A stretch of 39,509 bases of DNA from an uncultured Lachnospiraceae bacterium (GTDB lineage Bacteria; Bacillota; Clostridia; Lachnospirales; Lachnospiraceae), in assembly GCA_910579275.1 (NCBI GenBank), contig CAJTTO010000041.1:1-39509 (forward strand), given 5' to 3'. The translations under genes were made by a program, and so were the position numbers. Positions within the stretch are counted from its first letter, which is position 1. Every line of letters starts with the position of its first letter. Positions 16,055-23,170 of the stretch are shown in pieces. The notes under the pieces were generated by a model that saw only the letters and a program-made list of their open reading frames with translations, did not search any database and was not told the origin of the DNA.

Positions 16055-17474
16055 CGACGTGCTCTTAGTTCCAAGCTATTCACAGGTAATTCCAAATCAG
16101 GTTGACTTGACAACATGGTTAACCAAGAAAATCAAGCTTAACATTCCCATGATGAGTGCGGGAATGGACACTGTTACAGAACACAGAATGGCGATTGCCA
16201 TGGCAAGACAGGGTGGTATCGGAATCATTCACAAAAATATGTCGATCGAGGCGCAGGCGGAAGAGGTAGACAAAGTAAAACGTTCTGAAAACGGTGTCAT
16301 CACAGATCCATTTTCACTTACCCCCAACCACACACTTGCTGACGCGGATTCCCTGATGGCGAAGTTCCGGATTTCAGGCGTACCGATTACCGAGGGAAGA
16401 AAGCTGGTCGGCATTATTACAAACCGTGATTTAAAATTTGAAAAAGATTATACAAAGAAAATAAAAGAGTCCATGACTTCGGAGGGACTCATAACAGCGA
16501 AGGAAGGGATTACACTCGAGGAGGCAAAGAGAGTGCTTGCGGATGCAAGGAAAGAAAAGCTTCCGATTGTTGATGACAACTATAACCTCAAAGGACTTAT
16601 CACAATCAAGGATATCGAGAAGACAATCAAGTATCCGCTTGCGGCAAAGGATGAACAGGGAAGGCTGCTTTGCGGCGCCGGTGTCGGAATCACTGCCAAC
16701 GTGCTTGACCGCGTGGCGGCACTTGTGGCGGCAAAGGTGGATGTCATCGTGCTTGACAGTGCGCACGGACATTCGGAGAATGTGCTTCGCTGCCTCAAGA
16801 TGATAAAGGAAAACTACCCTGACTTACAGGTGATTGCAGGAAATGTTGCGACAGGCGACGGTGCAAGGGCGCTCATTGAGGCAGGCGCGGATGCAGTTAA
16901 GGTAGGCATCGGGCCAGGCTCCATCTGTACGACGCGAATTGTTGCCGGCATCGGTGTTCCTCAGATCACAGCAATTATGGATTCTTACGCGGTGGCAAAG
17001 GAATACGGGATTCCAATTATTGCGGACGGCGGTATCAAGTACTCTGGTGACATGACAAAGGCAATCGCGGCGGGTGGAAATGTCTGCATGATGGGAAGTA
17101 TTTTTGCAGGCTGCGAGGAGAGTCCGGGAACGTTTGAGCTGTTTCAGGGAAGAAAATATAAGGTATATAGGGGCATGGGTTCCATTGCTGCCATGGAGAA
17201 CGGCAGCAAAGACCGTTATTTCCAGACAGATGCCAAGAAGCTTGTTCCCGAGGGCGTTGAGGGACGAGTTGCATACAAGGGAAATGTGGAAGATACCGTA
17301 TTCCAGCTTATGGGCGGTCTCCGCTCTGGTATGGGATATTGTGGTACACAGACGATAGAGGAGCTGAAAAACAAAGGCAAGTTTGTCAAAATTTCTGCTG
17401 CCGCGCTCAGAGAGAGCCATCCACATGATATTCACATTACAAAAGAGGCACCAAATTACAGTGTCGAAGAATAA
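16020..17474 (+). CDS. guaB: IMP dehydrogenase
   Basis: GuaB (484 aa) oxidises IMP to XMP with NAD, the committed step to guanine nucleotides. The (beta/alpha)8 barrel is interrupted by a pair of CBS domains at about 92-205. The active-site loop is GPGSICTTR, with catalytic Cys303, and the flap Arg-Tyr region is in KDRYFQ. The ribosome site AGGAGGAAG precedes ATG 16020. It is transcribed from a consensus promoter and ends at a strong terminator, so it is a single-gene unit. Confidence 0.97.
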   Translation: MGQIIGEGITFDDVLLVPSYSQVIPNQVDLTTWLTKKIKLNIPMMSAGMDTVTEHRMAIAMARQGGIGIIHKNMSIEAQAEEVDKVKRSENGVITDPFSLTPNHTLADADSLMAKFRISGVPITEGRKLVGIITNRDLKFEKDYTKKIKESMTSEGLITAKEGITLEEAKRVLADARKEKLPIVDDNYNLKGLITIKDIEKTIKYPLAAKDEQGRLLCGAGVGITANVLDRVAALVAAKVDVIVLDSAHGHSENVLRCLKMIKENYPDLQVIAGNVATGDGARALIEAGADAVKVGIGPGSICTTRIVAGIGVPQITAIMDSYAVAKEYGIPIIADGGIKYSGDMTKAIAAGGNVCMMGSIFAGCEESPGTFELFQGRKYKVYRGMGSIAAMENGSKDRYFQTDAKKLVPEGVEGRVAYKGNVEDTVFQLMGGLRSGMGYCGTQTIEELKNKGKFVKISAAALRESHPHDIHITKEAPNYSVEE

Positions 17475-17495
17475 TTTCCTGACTGAAAAAATTGG

Positions 17496-17528
17496 AACGC
17501 TGTCACAGGGTGGTGACAGCGTTTATTT
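17496..17528 (+). terminator. Terminator after guaB
   Basis: An 11-bp perfect stem (17496-17506 with 17513-17523), 6-nt loop, then TTTATTT. It separates guaB from the oxidoreductase cluster. Confidence 0.85.
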
Positions 17529-17560
17529 ATGCACACGGACGCGGAAAGGAAGAACTTACG

Positions 17561-18049
17561 ATGCTTTATAAAAAATACCGACTTTATGACGAGGGGATTG
17601 AAATTATGATTCCATCGGATATCAGACCGTCAGACTCTTTTGTGCCATCACATAATTGTTGGCTGTCCAAGGATAGAAGGACGGTCATTAACGTCACGAG
17701 GGGCGCAGCAGACTTGACAGAAGAAAACCTTAGTATCCGGTTAAATGAGTATTACAAAAGCTTCTGTAAGGATATTGGTCAGTTTGAGTGTCTCAACGTT
17801 ACCAAGCGTGTCATCAACAGGCGGACATATGGGGAAATACAGTATTTGTCACATGTGACAGGGTATTGCTTCTATAATATTTTCCTGCTTGGGAACTACA
17901 GGAAAAGGGAATTTATTGTCACGATTCAGTGCATGGAAAGTGACAGGGCGGCAAATGTACATATTTTTGAAAATATATCAGATTCAATTAGGATATTGAG
18001 AAAACAAGAGGAAGACATGGGGGATGACAGACATGCTGGTGAAGGCTAG
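17561..18049 (+). CDS. Uncharacterised protein heading the FHA-oxidoreductase cluster
   Basis: Not assigned to a family with confidence. The 162-aa protein has no signal or transmembrane segment. Its alternating pattern (IEIMIPSDIRP; CWLSKDRRTVINVTRG; YGEIQYLSHVTGY; REFIVTIQCMESDR) suggests a mixed alpha/beta Mog1/PsbP-like fold such as DUF1795, where a strand pattern 'I-P-x-D ... W-x-S-x-D' is typical; this is an inference. ATG 17561 is chosen because GGAAAGGAAG lies just upstream; the frame is open to 17492, inside the guaB terminator. Its last 26 nt overlap the FHA gene in another frame, so both are probably co-translated. Confidence 0.72.
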   Translation: MLYKKYRLYDEGIEIMIPSDIRPSDSFVPSHNCWLSKDRRTVINVTRGAADLTEENLSIRLNEYYKSFCKDIGQFECLNVTKRVINRRTYGEIQYLSHVTGYCFYNIFLLGNYRKREFIVTIQCMESDRAANVHIFENISDSIRILRKQEEDMGDDRHAGEG

Positions 18050-18953
18050 AGAGAAACAGATTTCCTTTTTGTTTCAGGAGATGGATCCGTTTTTTGAGAT
18101 TGGCTTCCGGATTTTGGAGCAGGAGCATATGGATCAGATGCTCCCCTACACAAGAAGTCACAAAAGCGGCAGGGAAAAACTTATTTTTCATGTCGGGGGA
18201 GAGGGCATTGCCCGCCTTATGGATGAAATGCCAAAGTTTGGAGCCGACAGACGGGTTGCTTTATTGTATGAGATGATATATCTTAATAAGAAAGTGGAAG
18301 AGAATGGCTTTCTGAAAAAGGAATGTATATGGTACAAATACGATAACATTTACTTTAACAGGAAGAAGGACTGCATCATGACAGCCGTGCTTCCGATAAC
18401 AGGGGAGTTTCAGTACGCGGATGACACTAGATGGTATGGGCAGTTTGAAGAAACGGTGGGACATATTGTCTCTGGTCTTTCAGATGAAAAAGCTGCGTCT
18501 ATCAAAAAAATGGTGTGGCGGTTAAGGTCTGGGAAAATGAATCAGGAGGAAGCCTTGGATGAACTAGGGCGTATCAGCTGTAAGGAATCAGGTGCAGATT
18601 TCTGTTCGGAGCAGAGCGCAGAGTTAAAGCTTCTCTACAGCGGAAAAAGCGGGAGATTTGAATTTCTGGTCGGTGACAGTGATTTTCTGATAGGAAGAAA
18701 TGCCGAGGCGGCTGATGGGGTTATCCCTTTGGAACTGTCCAGAGCGGTAAGCAGGAAACACTGTCTGATAACCAAAATGAATCAGAAATATTTTGTTCAG
18801 GATTTGAAAAGTGTCAACCACACACTGGTAAACGGGATTATGATACCGCCATACGAGTTGATGGAGTTGGAAAACAATGATATACTGAGTGTGGGGGATA
18901 TAGAATTCAGGGTAACTACGAATAAGGTTGGCACAAAGGGAGGGTTTAGATGA
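18024..18953 (+). CDS. FHA-domain protein with DUF6382-like N-terminal domain
   Basis: A 309-aa protein. The C-terminal FHA domain (about 210-300) shows the canonical phosphothreonine-binding elements: FLIGRN, then SRAVSRKHCLI, then VNHTLVNG, matching the GR, SxxH and NG positions. The N-terminal about 170 residues resemble DUF6382, often seen fused to FHA. No kinase gene is in the window. The start overlaps the previous gene by 26 nt; ATG 18033 is an alternative. The stop overlaps the next gene's start as ATGA (18950-18953), which points to translational coupling with the oxidoreductase gamma subunit. Confidence 0.85.
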   Translation: MTDMLVKAREKQISFLFQEMDPFFEIGFRILEQEHMDQMLPYTRSHKSGREKLIFHVGGEGIARLMDEMPKFGADRRVALLYEMIYLNKKVEENGFLKKECIWYKYDNIYFNRKKDCIMTAVLPITGEFQYADDTRWYGQFEETVGHIVSGLSDEKAASIKKMVWRLRSGKMNQEEALDELGRISCKESGADFCSEQSAELKLLYSGKSGRFEFLVGDSDFLIGRNAEAADGVIPLELSRAVSRKHCLITKMNQKYFVQDLKSVNHTLVNGIMIPPYELMELENNDILSVGDIEFRVTTNKVGTKGGFR

Positions 18954-19522
18954 AAAATACAGTAGAAATCAGGTGGCATGGCCGTGGAGGCCAAGGGGCA
19001 AAGACGGCTGCGCTGCTGCTTGCAGACGTGGCATTTAAGACGGGAAAATATGTGCAGGGATTTCCGGAATACGGTCCTGAGAGGATGGGTGCGCCGATAA
19101 CGGCATATAACCGTATCAGTAATGACCCGATTACGGTGCATTCCAATATTTATGAGCCGGACTTTGTGGTTGTTGTGGACGAGAGTCTGCTAGAAAGCAT
19201 TGACGTGACGAAAGGCCTGAACCCAAAGGGGGCAGTAATTGTCAATTCGACACGCAGCAGGGAGGAGATAGCCGATAAACTCCATGGATATGAGGGTGCA
19301 GTCTACACAGTTGACGCAAAGGCAATATCTATCAGGGCGCTTGGAAAAAATTATCCGAATTCGCCGATGCTTGCGGCGACAGTGGCAGTTTCAAAGGTTA
19401 TGGGAAAGGAAGAATTCTTGAAAGAGATGCGGACTTCCTTCCACCATAAGTTTGCAAAGAAGCCTGAGGTTATTGACGGCAACATGATGGCGCTTGAGCT
19501 TGCTTTTGCACAGGCAGAGTGA
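18950..19522 (+). CDS. porG: 2-oxoacid:ferredoxin oxidoreductase, gamma subunit
   Basis: The 190-aa gamma subunit of a four-subunit pyruvate or 2-oxoisovalerate:ferredoxin oxidoreductase, which decarboxylates a 2-oxoacid with CoA and passes electrons to ferredoxin. The family opening is RWHGRGGQGAKTAALLLA; YGPERMGAPI and NSPMLAA are also conserved. It starts within the stop codon of the FHA gene. Order gamma-delta-alpha-beta matches characterised four-subunit enzymes. Substrate cannot be decided by eye between pyruvate and branched-chain oxoacids, so the symbol is provisional. Confidence 0.88.
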   Translation: MKNTVEIRWHGRGGQGAKTAALLLADVAFKTGKYVQGFPEYGPERMGAPITAYNRISNDPITVHSNIYEPDFVVVVDESLLESIDVTKGLNPKGAVIVNSTRSREEIADKLHGYEGAVYTVDAKAISIRALGKNYPNSPMLAATVAVSKVMGKEEFLKEMRTSFHHKFAKKPEVIDGNMMALELAFAQAE

Positions 19523-19582
19523 CATGCCTTTCCACAATATTTTGGAATGTGCGGTAGAAATGAATGGAGGTTGCAGGTACAT

Positions 19583-19891
19583 ATGGCGAACGAAAAAATA
19601 TACGACAGAATCAATGAACAGAGCCCGTGGCAGGATATAACGGAGGGCAATAAAATATTTGAGGCGGCGACATCAAGGGACTTTTGCACAGGGGAGTGGA
19701 GAACGGCGACGCCTGTATGGGATAAGGACAAGTGCAAACAGTGCCTGCTGTGTACTCCGGTTTGTCCCGATTCATCCATACCGGTGACAGCCGGAAAGCG
19801 AGAAGAGTTTGATTACGACCATTGTAAGGGCTGCGGCATTTGTGCCAAGGTCTGTCCGTTTGGTGCGATTGGTATGAGGGAGGGCAAGTAA
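19583..19891 (+). CDS. porD: 2-oxoacid:ferredoxin oxidoreductase, delta (ferredoxin-like) subunit
   Basis: A 102-aa ferredoxin-type subunit with two 4Fe-4S motifs, CKQCLLCTPVCPD and CKGCGICAKVCPF, each CxxCxxCxxxCP. It carries electrons from the TPP site to external ferredoxin. ATG 19583 is chosen over the open frame to 19547 because it gives MANEKIYDR and has GGAGG at 19567-19570 upstream. The stop touches the start of the alpha gene with no gap. Confidence 0.9.
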   Translation: MANEKIYDRINEQSPWQDITEGNKIFEAATSRDFCTGEWRTATPVWDKDKCKQCLLCTPVCPDSSIPVTAGKREEFDYDHCKGCGICAKVCPFGAIGMREGK

Positions 19892-21094
19892 ATGGCAATC
19901 AGAGAACGTTTATCAGGAAATGAGGCTGTGGCATTTGCCATAAAGCAGGTGAATCCGGATGTCATGCCGGCTTTTCCTATTACACCGTCCACAGAAATTC
20001 CCCAGTATGTGGCAAATTATATTGCAAACGGTGAAATTGACACGGAATTTATCCCTGTTGAGAGTGAGCACAGCGCCATGAGCGCCACCATCGGCGCGTC
20101 GGCTGCGGGAGCCAGAGCCATCACGGCGACTTCGTCCTGCGGCATGGCATTAATGTGGGAGGAGCTTTATGTGGCTGCGTCCAACAGGCTGCCGATTGTG
20201 CTTGCGTTGGTAAACAGGGCACTTTCGGGTCCGATTAATATTAATGCCGACCACTCGGACAGCATGGGCGCGCGGGACACTGGCTGGATTCAGATTTACG
20301 CCGAGTCCAATCAGGAGGTATATGATAACTTTATACAGGCGTTTCCAATCGCGGAGGACAAGCGCGTGCATCTTCCGGTAATGATCTGTCAGGATGGATT
20401 TATCACGAGCCACGGCGTGGAAAATATTTTATTGGTGGAGGATGACAAGGTAAAGAGCTTTGTTGGCGAATACGAGCCGGAGCACTATCTTTTAAATCCT
20501 GAAGAAAAAATGGCGATAGGACCGTATGCCGTGTCCAATTACTATATGGAAACAAAACGTGCACAGCGGCAGGCAATGATTCAGGCGAGGGAGGTTATTC
20601 TTGAGACAGCTGCCCGATTCGAGGAGATGACTGGGCGCAAATACGGGTTTTTTGAAGCATACTGCATGGAAGATGCGGAGTATGCAGTTGTCATCATTGG
20701 TTCGGCAGCAGGGACATGCAAGGCGGCCATTGATGAGATCAGAAGTACTACGGGCGCAAAAGTCGGATTGATTAAGATAAGGGTATTCAGACCATTTCCG
20801 GAGGAGGAGATTGCCGAGGCGCTTTCCGGCGTAAAGGCTGCGGCGATATTGGACAGAAGCGAAATGTTTTCAGCGACAAGCGGTCCTCTCGGTGCGGAAG
20901 TGCGCGCGGCATTGTATCAGGCGCACAGTAAAGTGGAGACTGTGAATTATTTTTATGGGCTTGGCGGCAGGGACATCACTGTTTCCGATTTTAAGACCGT
21001 TTACGGGAATCTCGAAACAATTGCACAGACGCATGTGGTGACAGGAATGTACGAGTATATCGGTCTGCGCAGCGAGCAGTCAAAGGAGGACTAA
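19892..21094 (+). CDS. porA: 2-oxoacid:ferredoxin oxidoreductase, alpha subunit
   Basis: The 400-aa alpha subunit contributes the pyrimidine side of the TPP site and the CoA-binding domain. Recognisable elements: GNEAVAFAIKQ, then PITPSTEIPQYVANYIANG, then the conserved VESEHSAMSATIGASAAGARA and TATSSCGMALMWE. The C-terminal half carries IKIRVFRPFPEEEI and LDRSEMFSATSGPLGAEV. It begins immediately after the delta stop and ends 5 nt before beta, with AAAGGAGGA between. Confidence 0.93.
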   Translation: MAIRERLSGNEAVAFAIKQVNPDVMPAFPITPSTEIPQYVANYIANGEIDTEFIPVESEHSAMSATIGASAAGARAITATSSCGMALMWEELYVAASNRLPIVLALVNRALSGPININADHSDSMGARDTGWIQIYAESNQEVYDNFIQAFPIAEDKRVHLPVMICQDGFITSHGVENILLVEDDKVKSFVGEYEPEHYLLNPEEKMAIGPYAVSNYYMETKRAQRQAMIQAREVILETAARFEEMTGRKYGFFEAYCMEDAEYAVVIIGSAAGTCKAAIDEIRSTTGAKVGLIKIRVFRPFPEEEIAEALSGVKAAAILDRSEMFSATSGPLGAEVRAALYQAHSKVETVNYFYGLGGRDITVSDFKTVYGNLETIAQTHVVTGMYEYIGLRSEQSKED

Positions 21095-21099
21095 AGAGC

Positions 21100-22038
21100 A
21101 TGGAACAGACAGCATATAACTTTAAGGAAGTCATGAGTAAACCGGAACGTCTTGCCCCGGGGCATAGAATGTGTGCAGGCTGCGGCGGTACGATTACGGT
21201 GCGCACAGTATTGCGTGCACTTGAGGAGGGGGACAAGGCGGTCATTGGAAATGCCACGGGATGCCTTGAGGTTTCTTCCTTTATGTACCCGTACACGGCA
21301 TACGAGGACAGCTATATCCACAATGCGTTTGAGAATGCCGGGGCAACGCTGTCCGGTGTCGAGACGGCATATCATGTGTTAAAGAAAAAGGGAAAGATAA
21401 AGGACAACTTTAAGTTTATTACATTTGGCGGAGACGGCGGAACTTATGATATCGGTTTCCAGTCACTGTCAGGGGCTATGGAGCGCGGTCATGACATGGT
21501 GTATGTCTGCTATGATAACGGCGCTTACATGAATACGGGCACGCAGCGCTCGTCAGCAACGCCGCAGTATGCAGATACGACAACGACGCCGGCAGGAAAA
21601 GTGTCGGCAGGAAAGGTGCAGATACGAAAAGACCTTGCTGCCATCATAGCGGAGCACCATGTTCCCTATGTGGGGCAGAGTACCTTCACATCGAACTTCA
21701 AGGATCTGTATACAAAGGCCCAGAAGGCAATCTATACGCCCGGAGCCGCATTTCTGAATGTCATGTCACCCTGCCCGAGGGGATGGGGCTATGAGCCGAG
21801 CGAGATGATGCATATTTGTAAAATGGCGATGGAGACTTGCTACTGGCCGTTGTTTGAGGTCGTGGAGGGCAAGTGGCGATTAAACTACGAACCCAAGAAT
21901 AAAATGCCGATTGAGGAGTTTTTGAAGCCGCAGCGACGTTTTAAGCATTTGTTTAAAAAAGAAAATGAGGAACTTATCGGAAAATTTCAGGAAGAAATTG
22001 ACAGGCGGTGGGAAGAACTCAGGAGTAAGTGTAACTAA
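21100..22038 (+). CDS. porB: 2-oxoacid:ferredoxin oxidoreductase, beta (TPP-binding) subunit
   Basis: The 312-aa beta subunit binds thiamine diphosphate and one 4Fe-4S cluster. The TPP motif begins GGDGGTYDIG and ends about 30 residues later at YDNGAYMNTGTQ. Cluster ligands are likely among the cysteines of MCAGCGG, ATGCLE and MSPCPRGW. The gene completes the oxidoreductase set and is followed by a very strong terminator. In a fermenting anaerobe it would make acyl-CoA and reduced ferredoxin. Confidence 0.93.
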   Translation: MEQTAYNFKEVMSKPERLAPGHRMCAGCGGTITVRTVLRALEEGDKAVIGNATGCLEVSSFMYPYTAYEDSYIHNAFENAGATLSGVETAYHVLKKKGKIKDNFKFITFGGDGGTYDIGFQSLSGAMERGHDMVYVCYDNGAYMNTGTQRSSATPQYADTTTTPAGKVSAGKVQIRKDLAAIIAEHHVPYVGQSTFTSNFKDLYTKAQKAIYTPGAAFLNVMSPCPRGWGYEPSEMMHICKMAMETCYWPLFEVVEGKWRLNYEPKNKMPIEEFLKPQRRFKHLFKKENEELIGKFQEEIDRRWEELRSKCN

Positions 22039-22060
22039 ATCGTCTCTGTGAGGGATTGTA

Positions 22061-22099
22061 CATAAAAAAGAATATCGCATCGCGATATTCTTTTTTATG
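22061..22099 (+). terminator. Strong terminator after the oxidoreductase operon
   Basis: An 18-bp perfect stem (22061-22078 with 22082-22099), ATC loop and a six-T run within the right arm. It is symmetrical enough to work in both directions. Confidence 0.9.
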
Positions 22100-22103
22100 C
22101 ACA

Positions 22104-22184
22104 CGGGCATCCAGAGGAAATATGTCAGCAGAGGCTGACGGATGCCCGGCGCACGAGTAGGGGAAGATGCTTCTTCCCTACTCG
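22104..22184. other. Two-hairpin structured intergenic element, unknown
   Basis: First structure: 9-bp stem (22104-22112 with 22140-22148) enclosing a 6-bp hairpin (22124-22129 with 22134-22139). Second: CGAGTAG/CTACTCG plus GGGAAGA/TCTTCCC with one bulged G (22154-22184). It is GC-richer than its flanks and sits between the terminator and the converging hypothetical gene. No sequence match to the other repeat was seen. Confidence 0.5.
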
Positions 22185-22257
22185 ATTATAATAGGAAATT
22201 GCAACAGCGTTAACCATTTAGACAAAAAGCGCGCTGGAGCCTGTTTACAGCTTATTA

Positions 22258-22812
22258 TTACGGCTGTGAAAACTTTAGGTCGGCCTGCTTACGCATTTCA
22301 TCAATTTCAGCCTGTTTTCTCGCTTCGTCCTCAGCGGCCTCACGCAGGAGTCGCTCATAAATTTCGTTTGCCTCTTTTACAATTTCATCCTGCTCTGGTG
22401 GAAGAACCACTTCGTCAGTCGGGGCACCGCCTGCCGCCAGAAGGGAATCTACGGAGCTTTGGCTGCTGGTTGCATACAAAATTGCATCAAGGGCAGCCTT
22501 TGTGTCCTCGTCGACAGGTCCCTGACCATACAGCCCTGAATAAGAGCCGGTTGTGGCATTGAATGCAGATGCATCTATACTGCCTGTATCTGTCGTGTCT
22601 GTCTGGCTGTTTCCGACGGACTGTGTATTGTCCTCAATGGCAAGGATTTTTGCCTCCTCTGCTTCGAGCCGGAGGGCTTCCTCCTTTTCAGCCTCGGAGG
22701 GCCATATGCGGACTACTTCTGGATTGTACATCACTAACCACCATTTTATCACGTGAGGATAGTATTTTTTCAAGAAATAAGCTGTGGCTGGATCCATCAT
22801 CTTATACACCAT
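22258..22812 (-). CDS. Hypothetical protein, function unknown
   Basis: Not recognised. The 184-aa product has an aromatic N-terminus (MMDPATAYFLKKYYPHVIKWW), a Glu/Ala-rich helix, a low-complexity Ser/Thr/Asp/Gly linker (about 60-110), and a C-terminal charged helix likely to be a coiled coil (LLREAAEDEARKQAEIDEM). No signal peptide or transmembrane helix. The layout of short folded head, linker and coiled tail fits a structural or adaptor protein. Met1 has only a weak upstream site; the Met at residue 5 or 6 is an alternative start. Confidence 0.65.
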   Translation of the reverse strand: MVYKMMDPATAYFLKKYYPHVIKWWLVMYNPEVVRIWPSEAEKEEALRLEAEEAKILAIEDNTQSVGNSQTDTTDTGSIDASAFNATTGSYSGLYGQGPVDEDTKAALDAILYATSSQSSVDSLLAAGGAPTDEVVLPPEQDEIVKEANEIYERLLREAAEDEARKQAEIDEMRKQADLKFSQP

Positions 22813-23170
22813 CTTTCAATCTGTAATTGATTCTATAGTAAACACAAAAAGAATTTGATATTACTATAAATATGACAAGTGTGCAGGCTGTGTCGACACC
22901 AGTCAATGATAAATACATTTTATCACATATTTATTAATATCGGTAGAATGAAAGTGAAAATTTATTGTATTTATTGAAATTATTTGTTAATGTTTATATA
23001 TTGATGAAAAAAGTCCGTAAGATGTGTCGGTTTAACCGGAAGAAATCTTAAAATCAAATAAAAATAGTTATAAACGCGTAAACTAAATTGACAAATCAAA
23101 AAATAGTGTTATATTATATATAGAACAAGTAAAACAAAAAAACGCCATATTATGGCAAAGGAGGAAGATT
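22813..23170. other. Intergenic region with clpB promoter and a dyad
   Basis: A 358-nt A/T-rich gap between divergent genes. It contains a two-part dyad at 23018-23050 (TAAGAT/ATCTTA around CGGTT/AACCG), the clpB promoter at 23088-23117 and a small GCCAT/ATGGC hairpin (23144-23156) touching the ribosome site. No CIRCE element and no tandem GGTCAAA CtsR-type operator was found. Confidence 0.55.
23088..23117 (+). promoter_or_regulatory. Candidate sigma-A promoter for clpB
   Basis: TTGACA (23088-23093), 18-nt spacer, TATTAT (23112-23117), 53 nt before ATG 23171. AAAGGAGG at 23157-23164 is the ribosome site. Confidence 0.65.
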
